Assembly (NCBI GenBank): GCA_032353305.1
Contig: JAUCNG010372262.1
Coordinates: forward strand, 1 to 11,496
Direction of reading: 5' to 3'
Length of the DNA: 11,496 nucleotides
From: Cephalothrix spiralis
Lineage: Eukaryota; Nemertea; Palaeonemertea; Archinemertea; Cephalotrichidae
Position numbers and translations under genes: made by a program. Every line of letters begins with the position of its first letter. The first letter of the stretch is position 1. The notes under the pieces are model-generated. The model searched no databases. It saw only the letters and a list, made by a program, of their open reading frames with translations, and was not told where the DNA came from. Positions 1 through 8,900 of this stretch are shown piece by piece.

Positions 1-300
1 GCAAATGTTGTCTAGATGTCACAACATGTCATGACGTCACATAAAATGACGTCATTTTAGAACAGGAACTGTCAAATGTTGGTATATTGTGGATTTTGAT
101 TAATGTTCAATCAATATTAACACCTTATTTTATTAGTAGTTTGCAAAAAAGTGTCTAGATGGCACAAAATGATGTCATGACGTCACAAAAATGTCATTTT
201 AGAACAGGAACTGTCTGTTTTTGGTATATTTTGGATTTCGATTAATGCTATATCAATATTAACACAGAATACTAGAATAATAAATGCAGAAAAAAGTGCG
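1..300. repeat. ~143-base tandem repeat, two copies plus start of a third
   Basis: TCTAGATG at 11 recurs as TCTAGATGG at 154, a period of 143. Both copies then share a TGACGTCA block, TTTTAGAACAGGAACTGTC, TGGTATATT and ATCAATATTAACAC. A third copy begins near 286 (GCAGAAAAAAGTG) and breaks off. The array probably extends left of the window. TGACGTCA, a perfect CRE/ATF-type palindrome, occurs at 32-39, 47-54 and 178-185; regulatory use is not shown. Confidence 0.8.
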
Positions 301-535
301 CGTCATATTTGAATTTTTTTGGGTGGGGGTCATAGTCTGACACGGTGGGTGGGTGTATTTGCCGCCGTGTCACAAAAGTGAGATTTATGTATGAAAAGTG
401 ATGGGTGTTTTCCGGTCTCGGTCTGAAAAGTGACACCGAATGTTTGTGGTGGGTGGTCTATTTCTTTTTATTTTGAAAAAAAAAATCACTTTTCATACGT
501 TAGTGTCTACACTTTTCATACAACCCCACCCTGCT
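300..535. repeat. G-rich degenerate repeat with GAAAAGTG motifs and inverted copies
   Basis: GGGTGGGGGTCA, GGTGGGTGGGTG and GGTGGGTGG blocks alternate with GAAAAGTG. GTATGAAAAGTG at 389-400 has perfect inverted copies at 487-498 and 510-521, so the segment can fold back. CACGGTGGG...GCCGCCGTG adds a short inner inverted pair. The style resembles the GGGTGG-rich block in intron 3 of spire at 9131-9300. No protein is seen. Confidence 0.55.
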
Positions 536-540
536 TATAA

Positions 541-1178
541 GTGTTTATACATGTACTAACAACATTTTTTATAACTGGGACGGATGGTGAATGGCATAAC
601 TGAGTTATTCTTTGTTTCTTTTTAAACAGAAACAAGGTTTTCATATAGAAAGGTCTATCATTCCAGTCTAAGGTTAGTCCATAAGCTGATTGACTTATAT
701 GATCTGTTATCGACTTATATGGGGGCACAGAAGTATATATTGCGCATTAATGCGCGATAATCGCAGATTTAGCTGTCCAACCATTTCATAGTCTCAAAAT
801 TTCAAAAACCTATTTTTCGCAGCTACATTGTATAGTGGTCAATTTAAATAATTTATTGCTCAGTAAATATTAGATGGTATATAAAAAGCCATGCACGGCT
901 GTACACGGTATTATTTATTTAATTCCTCAATCCTTTTATGAAAAAATATATAATATTGGAGCTTAATATTTTCTAACGTTGTATAAAAAATTCAGCATAC
1001 CGGTAATTGGTTCTATCGAGTCAAAATTCAGTGTTTTTTTGTGAGTTGATATCATAATTAGTCGTCAAATACTTCAGTGCCCCTATATGATCTTACAGAT
1101 ATAAGCCAGTTGGGGTAAATACGTTCTTAACATACGCTATCAATCAGATTATGAACTAACCTCAGATATATCCCACAG
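541..1178. other. spacer without recognised gene
   Basis: This is AT-rich sequence with no convincing coding frame on either strand; the minus frame at 516-728 is simple and unlike a known family. The only clear structure is the 14-base perfect palindrome GCGCATTAATGCGC at 742-755. Confidence 0.5.
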
Positions 1179-1249
1179 CTAAAGATGATAGACCTCCCTC
1201 TATGAGACCTTCACACAAATTAGTCAATTCTAAAGCATTCGAAAATTAA
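1179..1249 (+). other. weak candidate exon, frame ending in TAA
   Basis: A good branch-point-like ACTAAC at 1155-1160 is followed by CCCACAG at 1178. The frame starting at 1181 reads protein-like residues including DRPPSMRPSHKLV up to TAA at 1247-1249. The only GT inside is in GTCAAT (1232-1237), a poor donor; using it would keep phase with the frame at 1374. It may be an alternative last exon, an exon of the same unknown upstream gene, or chance. Confidence 0.18.
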
Positions 1250-1373
1250 AGAAATTCCCTTGAATATGTTGCATTTTTCTGGATATTATTACTTCATAAA
1301 AATTATATAATATTTATTGATTCATACCAAATTTATATGACCTAATACAAATTATTTAATTTCATAATTCCAG

Positions 1374-1466
1374 ATACAAAATGAACTCCATCAGAAAATG
1401 GTGGAAGCGAAAATACACGGATTAGCAATAATTCAGAGCCAGGAATCACAAGACGATCTTTCATAA
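1374..1466 (+). CDS. possible terminal exon of an unrecognised upstream gene
   Basis: After a plausible acceptor (T-rich run ending TTCCAG at 1373) a 30-codon frame runs to a TAA at 1464-1466. It includes NELHQKMVEAKIHGLA and ends in SQDDLS. Composition is protein-like and amphipathic (Glu, Gln, Lys, His, Ala) and unlike the Lys/Asn/Ile/Phe-rich peptides that random AT-rich DNA gives here, so it could be the C-terminal helix of a coiled-coil protein. I do not recognise the family. No clear AATAAA follows within several hundred bases, which weakens the call. If real, that gene is transcribed in the same direction as spire and ends about 4.3 kb before it. Confidence 0.35.
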   Translation: MQNELHQKMVEAKIHGLAIIQSQESQDDLS

Positions 1467-2326
1467 AAACCAAAAACCTACCTTATGCAAAGTAGCTCAT
1501 TTTTGTTAGTGATACATTTAAAATTTGATTTTTAAAGCTGTAGATTTTTGTATTGTTTTTGTCTTTATAGTTTATATACATTGTGAGTAAGGTGCTTTAT
1601 TTTGAATTTGTAACTCTTCCATTTCACCTATCGTGTGTGCGTGTCACTACTTTGTGCACTATTAACTTAATTTGTACACTGTTGTACATATATTTTGGTA
1701 AATAGGTATTTCATTTTGAATATACAAATTAGCTACGGTATCTACCATAGACTGGGTTATATTATGAACCTTCAAAAAATATTTTATCATAGACGCTAAA
1801 TTACAAAAAATTAGAAATCTTAGAATAACACTTTTAAGTGAATTTTCATTATTCTTATTAATTACGCAGCATTTTATATTAGAACTAAAAATAATTTAGA
1901 TATATCTTTGATAGATAGGAATGATTGGTGCAGGTTTGTTGACATTGCGTTTGATCATCATTATTGATATTTAGATTTACGTTTTAAACAGTATTGTAGT
2001 ATGGTGTGTTTTTAACTCTAGTGCAATTTTAGGAATCTCCCTAAAAGTTAATGTTGAACCATTTAACTTTTAGTTATTATCGTTTACATGTACTTGATTT
2101 TATTTTAATATTTGGTTTAAAAGCTCACTTTCTTTAAACTTAAACATTTCCTCACTTTTCATATATCCGGTGGGTCATTGAATTTTGCCTCTGTTTACAA
2201 GGCTAATTTTCAAAAAATACAAGGGCTTTTGGCTTGATATTTTGCCTGTAATAGCTAGTAGCAGAATGGTATCCTGAATACTGTGCTAAGGTTTCATTTT
2301 TATATGATTATAGTTTTTAAGTTATT
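1467..2326. other. AT-rich spacer, no gene seen
   Basis: No exon-like frame, RNA gene or well-formed repeat is visible. If the frame at 1374-1466 is a real last exon, the first part of this stretch would be its 3' UTR, but no clear AATAAA signal was found. A CACTTTTCATAT copy near 2153 followed by GGTGGGTCA echoes the motifs of the 300-535 repeat. Confidence 0.5.
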
Positions 2327-2890
2327 ACAATTTATACAGCTTGCGTCAGGTACAGAATATGATAGAATGACGCTAAAACGTAAATCATTATAATGTTACC
2401 CGTACGCGTCATTTAAAAAACCCTTAGTTTGAAAAAGCTTTCGACTTTAAATTTCTAGAGAATGTTAACTTTTATGTCTACTCTCAGTAGTGTGAATTTC
2501 AGTACCGTATGTCAACAGATTATAAAACAGTCATAAAATGAAATGGACGTCAGTACGTCACAGCCTTTCCTGTAAAAAAACGGGTGATAATAAGTTGCTC
2601 ATCCACGTCTGTTATGACCATGTTAACTTTTATTGTGTCTCTGTAACAGTAAAGATTTTTTATCATGGCGACAATAATTCATCACGACATCAAAACTGGA
2701 TGTTAGTATTATTTCTTTGAGATACGGTGCTTATATTACACCGCTAAGAGAAAACATCAAAGATAGCATTGTCGAAGCTACGGATTTTTTTAATAGCGTG
2801 GGCAATAAATATTTTTTGATACATAAGAAAGATTTTAGGCGTCATTATAGTATGATATTCTGTTTTTTGACGAAAGTTGCGTAAATTGAC
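2327..2890. mobile_element. MITE-like element with ~55-60-base imperfect terminal inverted repeats
   Basis: The left arm (about 2327-2382) and the reverse complement of the right arm (about 2833-2890) share, in order, CAATTTA, a GCGTCA/TCGTCA core, ACAGAATAT, GATA/CATA, AATGACGC and TAAAA. The interior has no transposase; the short frame at 2538-2720 is not recognised. CGTCA-type motifs are dense inside (2534-2565, 2369-2373, 2406-2410), as often seen for subterminal transposase-binding repeats. Exact ends and target duplication are not resolved, so a superfamily cannot be named. Confidence 0.5.
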
Positions 2891-3052
2891 AAAACAATTT
2901 TATAGATATGAAAGGGAAAACTATAGCACAATATGCATAACAACATTGTTCTACTACATGTACAATATCAAGTATTTTATGAATAACAACTATGTAAAAT
3001 GTAAATAGCGGGCAAAATTTTAAGGCCCACCCGATATTTACGGTTTATTCCG

Positions 3053-3289
3053 ACTAAGCAGAAACCCGCTAAATAGAAAATCAAAATATGCACCCCTATC
3101 CACAAAATATGCACCCCTATCCATAAGTACAATGTAATTAACTTACCAAAAACTTTACTTGTCACGCATTGTCGAAATATAGATCGTTAATTTATATTTA
3201 ACGTTCATCGATGCGATACGCGGTAAATAACAAGAGCTTATTATAGGGGTGCATATTTTGATTTTCTATTTAGCGGGTTTCTGCTTAGT
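3053..3289. mobile_element. foldback element with 47-base perfect inverted repeats
   Basis: Bases 3053-3099 are an exact reverse complement of 3243-3289 (47 of 47), around a 143-base middle. Weaker symmetry continues outward: TCTGCTTAGTGG is repeated at 3279-3290 and 3295-3306, and a diverged match lies left of 3053. Inside, a 21-base unit is tandemly duplicated at 3082-3102 and 3103-3123. No coding capacity is seen. The exact match suggests recent formation, gene conversion, or a young foldback/MITE insertion. No flush target duplication was found. Confidence 0.7.
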
Positions 3290-3717
3290 GGAATTTCTGC
3301 TTAGTGGGAATTCACCATATTTACACTGTAATACGTAATATACGTGATATGTTTTATTTCTTATAAGAATCATAGATGGAAGTGATTACAAAGTCTGTTA
3401 CGATATATATTTAAATCGATCAATATTTTTTTTATTTCATTACCATTTACCAAGTTTACCTAAGCTATATATAGCTTATGTACGCTTGCATTTACTTTTA
3501 AATCTTTGTTAATATTGGCCATTTTTAATTTGTTATGATATATTACATTTTAAACCTTATTTTGTTTTATCTCATGGCCATTGTTAAATATTTTGATATT
3601 TAATTGTAATCTCGGTGTTGATATACAGTAGTTACTCGGTGATTTCCCGATAATTACTATATCTATGTGATATTGACATGGTACGAGTGAATTAGGCCTA
3701 TATCTATATCTTAGTAA
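3290..3717. other. AT-rich spacer, no gene seen
   Basis: Apart from the outward extension of the 3053-3289 foldback near its left end, nothing but AT-rich unique-looking sequence is visible. Confidence 0.5.
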
Positions 3718-3724
3718 ATACTGT
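3718..3724. repeat. left target-site duplication ATACTGT
   Basis: These seven bases are identical to 3959-3965 and abut the terminal inverted repeats of the 3725-3958 element on both sides. Confidence 0.7.
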
Positions 3725-3958
3725 CAAGTGCCTATAGTAAGAGGTGCTCTCTACTTACTAATAGATCATATCAGATCATCGGTGGCGCATTACACATATT
3801 GATTTAGATAACGTATAACCTTACACTGCAGTTTTGTAGATCGTGCTAAACAGATGTGTATAAATACTCATCACTGATTGGCTAATGCTACAAGATATCG
3901 CCAGTGATCCTCTGAACGATCTATGACTAGAAGAGTGCACTCTTACTATAGGCACCTG
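3725..3958. mobile_element. non-autonomous DNA transposon (MITE), 234 bases, with 7-base target duplication
   Basis: The ends are inverted copies starting CAAGTGCCTATAGTAAGAG on the left and, read from the right end inward, CAGGTGCCTATAGTAAGAG; similarity continues with gaps for about 60 bases (ATAGATC, TCAG, GATCA and TGGCG blocks). ATACTGT stands directly before (3718-3724) and directly after (3959-3965), a flush 7-base target-site duplication. No protein is encoded, so it would move only with a transposase from elsewhere. CA-starting ends with 7-8-base duplications occur in P-like and hAT-like groups, and 6-7-base duplications in Dada. The superfamily is left open. Confidence 0.8.
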
Positions 3959-3965
3959 ATACTGT
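3959..3965. repeat. right target-site duplication ATACTGT
   Basis: This is the partner of 3718-3724, directly after the right inverted-repeat end. Confidence 0.7.
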
Positions 3966-4582
3966 ACAATATAAATGTGATTTTTTTGGGGATAGTTTTT
4001 ATAGAATTAACTGATATTTTGTTGCTATACCGAATACTTCATATTTAATTCTTTGAATAACATTCCCTTGACCCTTGGTTCAGAAACTTGTTCACTGCTG
4101 ATGACGACCAACAATAAACTAGATAGATGTGGCTCAAGATGCTTGATGTTATTTAGATAGATCTATAGGGGACATTTTTCTAGCTGATATTGTTTTTAAA
4201 GTGAATCGTTATTATTACATTAAATAACTTGAATGTATATATATATTTAATTGGATCTGAGTGCATAACGTAAATCACATAAAGTCATTGTAACTTAATT
4301 AATTCCAAATCAAAAAGTGTTAACCAAGATGAAAAAATAATTTGTCACCAAGTAGGGCCTATATATAGATCTTTATGCTACGTGCATGTATCAAAGACCC
4401 CACCCCCCCCCCTCCCCCATCAAATTCAAATCTACACATCCTATGTACTGTATGTCTGAGACATGAAGGCATAAAAAGTAGGAAAGGTCTATAAGGCAAA
4501 TATGCCTAAGGCCCATTTGATTACTCCAGCACTTAATACTTGGGCCCATATTTTGCAGCAGTATACATGACATACATTGTAC
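3966..4582. other. spacer with a poly-C tract, no gene seen
   Basis: AT-rich sequence. It includes a short TATATATATA run near 4237 and a homopyrimidine C-rich tract at about 4398-4419. The minus-strand frame over 4391-4585 is carried partly by this tract (Gly-rich end) and is not believed to be a gene. Confidence 0.5.
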
Positions 4583-4886
4583 CAATGTGGATTATAGGAA
4601 TGTCGATAAACTAGACCTGTAGCCCAACTCTACGGTCAAATCCTAACAACGGCTATATTTAGCCTGACTATCTGCAAAAATTTCAAGTGTTTTCAAGTAG
4701 CGCTGTCATGAACGTGTCGTTTATTGCACGTATTATAAAATTTGGACGATCTAATCAATCGTCCCCAAACACTTAATAATTTGTAAATTTTATAGATATC
4801 GAATTGCTATTTATAACCATGATTAGGATCTGGTCGTTTGCTGGGTATATTATAGCAGATTTTCGACATTCCCATTTTCCATATTG
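4583..4886. mobile_element. long foldback / MITE-like element with ~100-base imperfect inverted arms
   Basis: The arms pair from CAATGTGG (4583) with CCATATTG (4886) inward. GGAATGTCGA (4597-4606) pairs with TCGACATTCC (4863-4872), then blocks containing CCCA, AC-GG/GACCA, ATCCTAA and GGTTAT/GGCTAT follow, up to AAGTGTTT. The centre is a hairpin, GGACGAT (4744-4750) facing ATCGTCC (4758-4764) across 7 bases. No protein is encoded. Arm divergence suggests an older copy than the 3053-3289 foldback. Ends are approximate and no target duplication was settled. Confidence 0.6.
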
Positions 4887-5355
4887 ATTGTGATCATAGA
4901 CAATGTTAAGAAAATTAATACTATTCTCAGTTTTAGTTAATAATATTTATAATTCATTTATATAACCCCGATATTAGGCCTAGATATAGCCTCAATGAGG
5001 CTAAATCATATTTCGTTAATTCCATATTCTTGCCTTTTTTGGTAATTTGGTATATATTTAATCCTAAGAACAGGGTGTTTATTTTTATCTGATGCATTTT
5101 ATATTTTATTTCATATATTATTCAATCCATAAGCTGAATTATACAAAATATTTACTTGTATTTGTTGTTTCAATGTTTTTGTTAACAAACAGGATGAATA
5201 AAAAAGTGAGAATGTAGTTTTGAATGTCTAGTTATTTAATTCATTTTTGGTTTCTCCTTGAGGTTGAACTATAATATAAAGTCTATATAAGTCTAAGTAA
5301 TAATAAAGACCGGGCATTTGCCGCATTTTCATCGTTATAATTATTCCATTGTGAT
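4887..5355. other. AT-rich spacer upstream of spire, no gene seen
   Basis: No coding frame is recognised. A small perfect hairpin, TAGCCTCA/TGAGGCTA around one A, lies at 4987-5003. The stretch may contain distal spire regulatory sequence, but nothing specific can be shown. Confidence 0.45.
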
Positions 5356-5388
5356 TGGCAATTGATACAATCATTGTATCAATTGCCA
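5356..5388. repeat. 33-base near-perfect palindrome (16-base arms, 1-base centre)
   Basis: TGGCAATTGATACAAT at 5356-5371 and its exact reverse complement at 5373-5388 flank a single C. It could extrude as a cruciform or hairpin. Each arm holds an inverted CCAAT-like ATTGGC/GCCAAT or ATTGCC element. It lies about 350 bases upstream of the spire start codon. It may be a regulatory dyad or a remnant of a foldback element. Confidence 0.75.
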
Positions 5389-5649
5389 GTAGCCTATACA
5401 ATAAAATGTACCTATTCGTAATTGGGTGTGGTTCTCTCCTGAATTCAGCTGCCTAGAAAAGCTGATGGCACTAATTAGATCCGGCCTACATGTGTGTATA
5501 AAAGAATAAAACACTGAGAAAAGCAACACACGGAACATAGAATTTATGAAATTGTCCATTCACGGTTAACGAAACTTGAACACAATATAGTCATCTGGTT
5601 TTGTCAGGTTTTGTCAAACTTATAGATGTTTATTAAAGGTTGCGTGTTT

Positions 5650-5750
5650 TTTTACTGTTGATTTAAAAATTCCCGCACTGCGCAGTGTTTCGCAATACCG
5701 ATAGTGACAGCACTGTTTTTCGCGGAAGAACATTTTAAAAATGGCGACAG
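5650..5750 (+). promoter_or_regulatory. likely spire proximal promoter / 5' UTR
   Basis: This is the most GC-rich stretch near the start codon. It holds a 12-base palindrome CACTGCGCAGTG at 5676-5687 with the TGCGCA core typical of NRF-1-like sites, an ETS-like CGGAAG at 5723-5728, and AAAATGGCGA at 5738-5747, which resembles a YY1 site overlapping the start codon. No convincing TATA box at a usual distance is seen. Such motif sets are common in TATA-less housekeeping promoters. The transcription start cannot be placed from sequence alone, and an untranslated upstream exon is possible. Confidence 0.45.
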
Positions 5751-5987
5751 CCGAAAATGATTTGGAAGTACGAACTCTTACTTTACATAAAATTGTTGAG
5801 GCTTTTAATTCACCAGTAAATGAAGAACATGCTTGGGCTATTTGTTATCAATGTTGTAAATATATAGACGATCAATTATCGGAAAATAATGGGGATTTAC
5901 CTTGTTTTGATGGACTACAATCTTTAATAATTCGAAGTGATGGATCTTGTTGTGTTATTGCCATTGGAAATTCGAATGATGATAGTG
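5741..5987 (+). CDS. spire: spire exon 1 (start codon and first part of KIND)
   Basis: This exon encodes residues 1-82 plus one base of codon 83. It contains the first KIND helices, with LTLHKIVEAFNSPVNEE followed by HAWAICYQCC, matching the family pattern LSLEEIL..YNQPINEEQAWAVCYQCC. A second conserved patch, LIIRSDGSC, lies near residues 62-70 where Spire proteins have a short beta-like segment. The frame stays open to 6193, but similarity to Spire stops at the GTAAGT donor at 5988-5993. The extra residues read like intron, so I end the exon there. Third codon positions are strongly A/T, in keeping with the window. Confidence 0.9.
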
Positions 5988-8900
5988 GTAAGTTTTGTAA
6001 CTCCACACTCCCTCGAAAAGATGTTTTAATTTCTGGTATGGCTGTTCTATTTGATTTGACTACAATTTTTCATTCAATAATGATTCAAATATATTATAAA
6101 GACTTAAAACATGATATTAAAAGAAAAATACTGGAGTGGAGAGAGCTAACGCCCAATCAATCCTTATATTATAAAAATGGGCTGCGGTTTTAAAAGCTTG
6201 GTTGGTCGCAGCTTGAATACCACGCGTAGTTTGGAACAAATAGTACCACGATTTTCAAATGCCCTGGTAGCAAGACCTCAGCTTTGAAGCTCCTCGTATC
6301 AAATACCAGTAACGCGGCTTTTTGAAAATTCCAAAGCTGTGGTCCGTAATACCTGACTTTCTTTGAAAAGCCGTGGTTTTCTCCAAATACTGTGGTTATG
6401 ACCTCGGCTTTCTCAAAATACCGCAGTTATCACCTCAGCTTTCTCAAAATACCACAGTTATTACCTCGGCCCATTTTTGTAAGGGAGGCAATCATCCATG
6501 CTAGATTGAGAATGTACTTTTTTGTGCAATGAACACTGCAAATAAACGTCTGATCATGCAGAATTTACTCGTAATGGCGAATTTGACAATCTGTGTCTAT
6601 ATCACATTTTTTATGTCATCCTACCATACCTACGCTAACACCTATCCTATGTATTGATAGAAATTAGTATCGTTAGAACTTATGATATATACAGACACTG
6701 GCCTCTATAGTCTTTTACGTAGTCCCCTATACCAGCACACATTTTTAATTTATCAAAATGTAAATGTGCAGGGTTCTCCTTTTAAAAATTGAGTGTCACC
6801 TTACCCCCCTGATTATTTCTCAACGAAATCAAAATACTGGTACCGCGGTTATGACCTCAGCTTTCTCCTAATACTGCAGTTATCACCTCAGCTTTCTCCA
6901 AATAAAAAAAAAGGGCCAAAAAACTATTTTTTTGTCCTGACAAAATTTTGTTTTTTGGCCCCTGACACCCCCAAAAGGGTCCGGGCCCTAGAAAATTTAA
7001 TCTGGAACCTACATTTTGAACAAGCCTTCAGAAAATATAAGGGTTACTGGGGTATTATGAGCCTGCACCTACAAGATTTATACAATATATGGGCCACAAA
7101 ATGATGTTTTTTGGCCCCTGGCCCCCATGAAAATATAAACTTGAACCTAGAATTTCCACAAGCTTTCCAAAAATATAAGGGTTGATGGGTTTAGGCCCGC
7201 ACTTCTGAGATTTACACTGGGGGCTGAAAACTGGGGTCCAGGATGAAGGTTGGGCGCCAATGGTTCCATAAACCTGTGTATATGAGCTGATAAGAGAGGA
7301 TGGCCAAATTAAAAACAGATTTTTACTCATGTGTACTGTTTTTTTTTTAAATGTATTTCTTTCCCAATATCGACAAATTGCATTCTTATAAAGTTTTAAG
7401 ATTTAAGAATAATTGTTTTTATTTTTGAATTTCAGTATGGACACGTAACATAGCCAAGGTAAGTTTTAAAAAACAAACTTGTTAATTTTTACAATTAAGT
7501 CTTTATAAAGATCCTTAAAAGGTTTGAACAAAATTTCTCATTTTAAGTTGTAAAACATCTTTATTTCGATAATGAATCCATATTCTGATTCTTGATATAT
7601 TAGCTTTAAGGATCTTTTAGTGACTGCAGACGGCTGTCTGAAAATGAAATAAAGTGGATAGAGCCAGTCTTCCATTACAATTGAAAATGAACACATTAAG
7701 TGGTTTGTCGATGTTAATAGCTGGCAAATATTGTGATACATTAATGTTTAATTTGGTTAGAAAGGTTTTAGAATTACAAATGTTTTTTTGGTTTTGGTAG
7801 TTAATTTATTGAATAAATTTTCTGCTTTAACACAGTTTGACAGAGTATAGGATGTAAAGTGACTCATACCCCAAGATAAATTATATCCCAGTGTTAGTTT
7901 GATTAGGATGACAGATGACAGTTTAAGATTTTCATGAAGCTTTTAGAATTAAAAAAAAAATCCTTTAAAAAATAGATGTGGATCTCGATTCTCGGTTAAT
8001 TTCGATTTGGGCACCATGGTGCCAATAAATTTTGCTCAAAAATTGTATATTAGCCCTGGGCCCCCAAAATTGGTCAAACCCATCTTATTATCGTATTAAA
8101 ATATTAAAATCGAGTTCAACCCTTTTGGGGCTCTTAAAAATTGCAAATTTGGCCCCAAAGTAGGCGCTACCCTTTCGAAAATATAGACTTGGAAGTCTTG
8201 AACCGAAAATGCAAGAGTTAATGGGTTTAGGCCGGTATGTAATGTTATAATACTTTAAAAAAGGGGATGTGATCATTGAATACCGAAAGATCAACAAACT
8301 TCTGTAATTAAAAAAATATATTTGAAATATTAATTTGTATTTAACAAAAGAACACTTGTTTTTTGCAGCTTTTGGAGTCGCTTGGGGTACTCATCTACCA
8401 AGCACTGGACTATGGATTACATTCATCGGAAGAGAATCAGATAAGTGAACACCTTGAAGAATTGATCATGTTAATGGCTGATGATAAACATAATGAAACA
8501 GATCATGATGAGGGCATTGAACATGATCATCACGAAGAATTAAACTTCAATAAAATATTTGAGGTTAGTTTGTCCCTTCTTTGTTGCTCAGTATCAGTAC
8601 TTGGGCCCAGGAGAAAATTTACTAAAAAGAACTTATAATCAGGGTGTTTCGCCATGATATATTACTATAATACTACTGCATAACGAAACCTTACTATGAG
8701 TTGATCGTAACATTGACAATATATAATACTACTGCATAACGAAACATTACGGTTTAAAATTACGGAATTTCACCTACATAGATTTTACGCTTTACGATTA
8801 CGGGATTTTAGTCGATTTTTGGTTTACGATTATGGTTTTCCAAATAATTGATTTACGTCATTTACGTTTAATCACCTTTTAGCCCTGTTTTACGTACCTT

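Larger units (their letters stand above)
5988..7435 (+). other. spire intron 1 (1448 bases)
   Basis: It begins GTAAGT and ends TTTCAG. It is filled largely with repeats: a degenerate 31-base minisatellite in two blocks and a duplicated ~156-base unit with hairpin heads, each listed separately. The sequence at 6470-6840 between the two blocks is AT-rich and shows no gene. The frames at 6793-7104 and 7055-7330 run through the repeat units and are not proteins I believe in. Confidence 0.75.

Noticed and set aside
1-300. CRISPR-like array
   Set aside because: There are only two long, diverged direct copies with no short repeat/spacer regularity, and the gene content is eukaryotic.
4391-4585. Minus-strand 64-residue frame
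   Set aside because: It is partly produced by the poly-C tract, with no homology and no splice or promoter context.
5988-6193. Continuation of the spire exon 1 frame to a stop at 6191-6193
   Set aside because: Spire similarity stops at the consensus GTAAGT donor, and the following residues read like translated AT-rich intron. Transcripts retaining it would end early, but nothing here shows that they are used.
6793-7330. Frames inside intron 1 (plus 6793-7104, minus 7055-7330)
   Set aside because: They translate the minisatellite and the ~156-base duplicated repeat. They lie between two good spire splice sites and lack protein-like conservation.
8363-8638. Single-exon gene starting at the TTG of 8363
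   Set aside because: The TTG is part of the splice acceptor. The coding signal begins at 8369 and ends at the GTTAGT donor at 8564.
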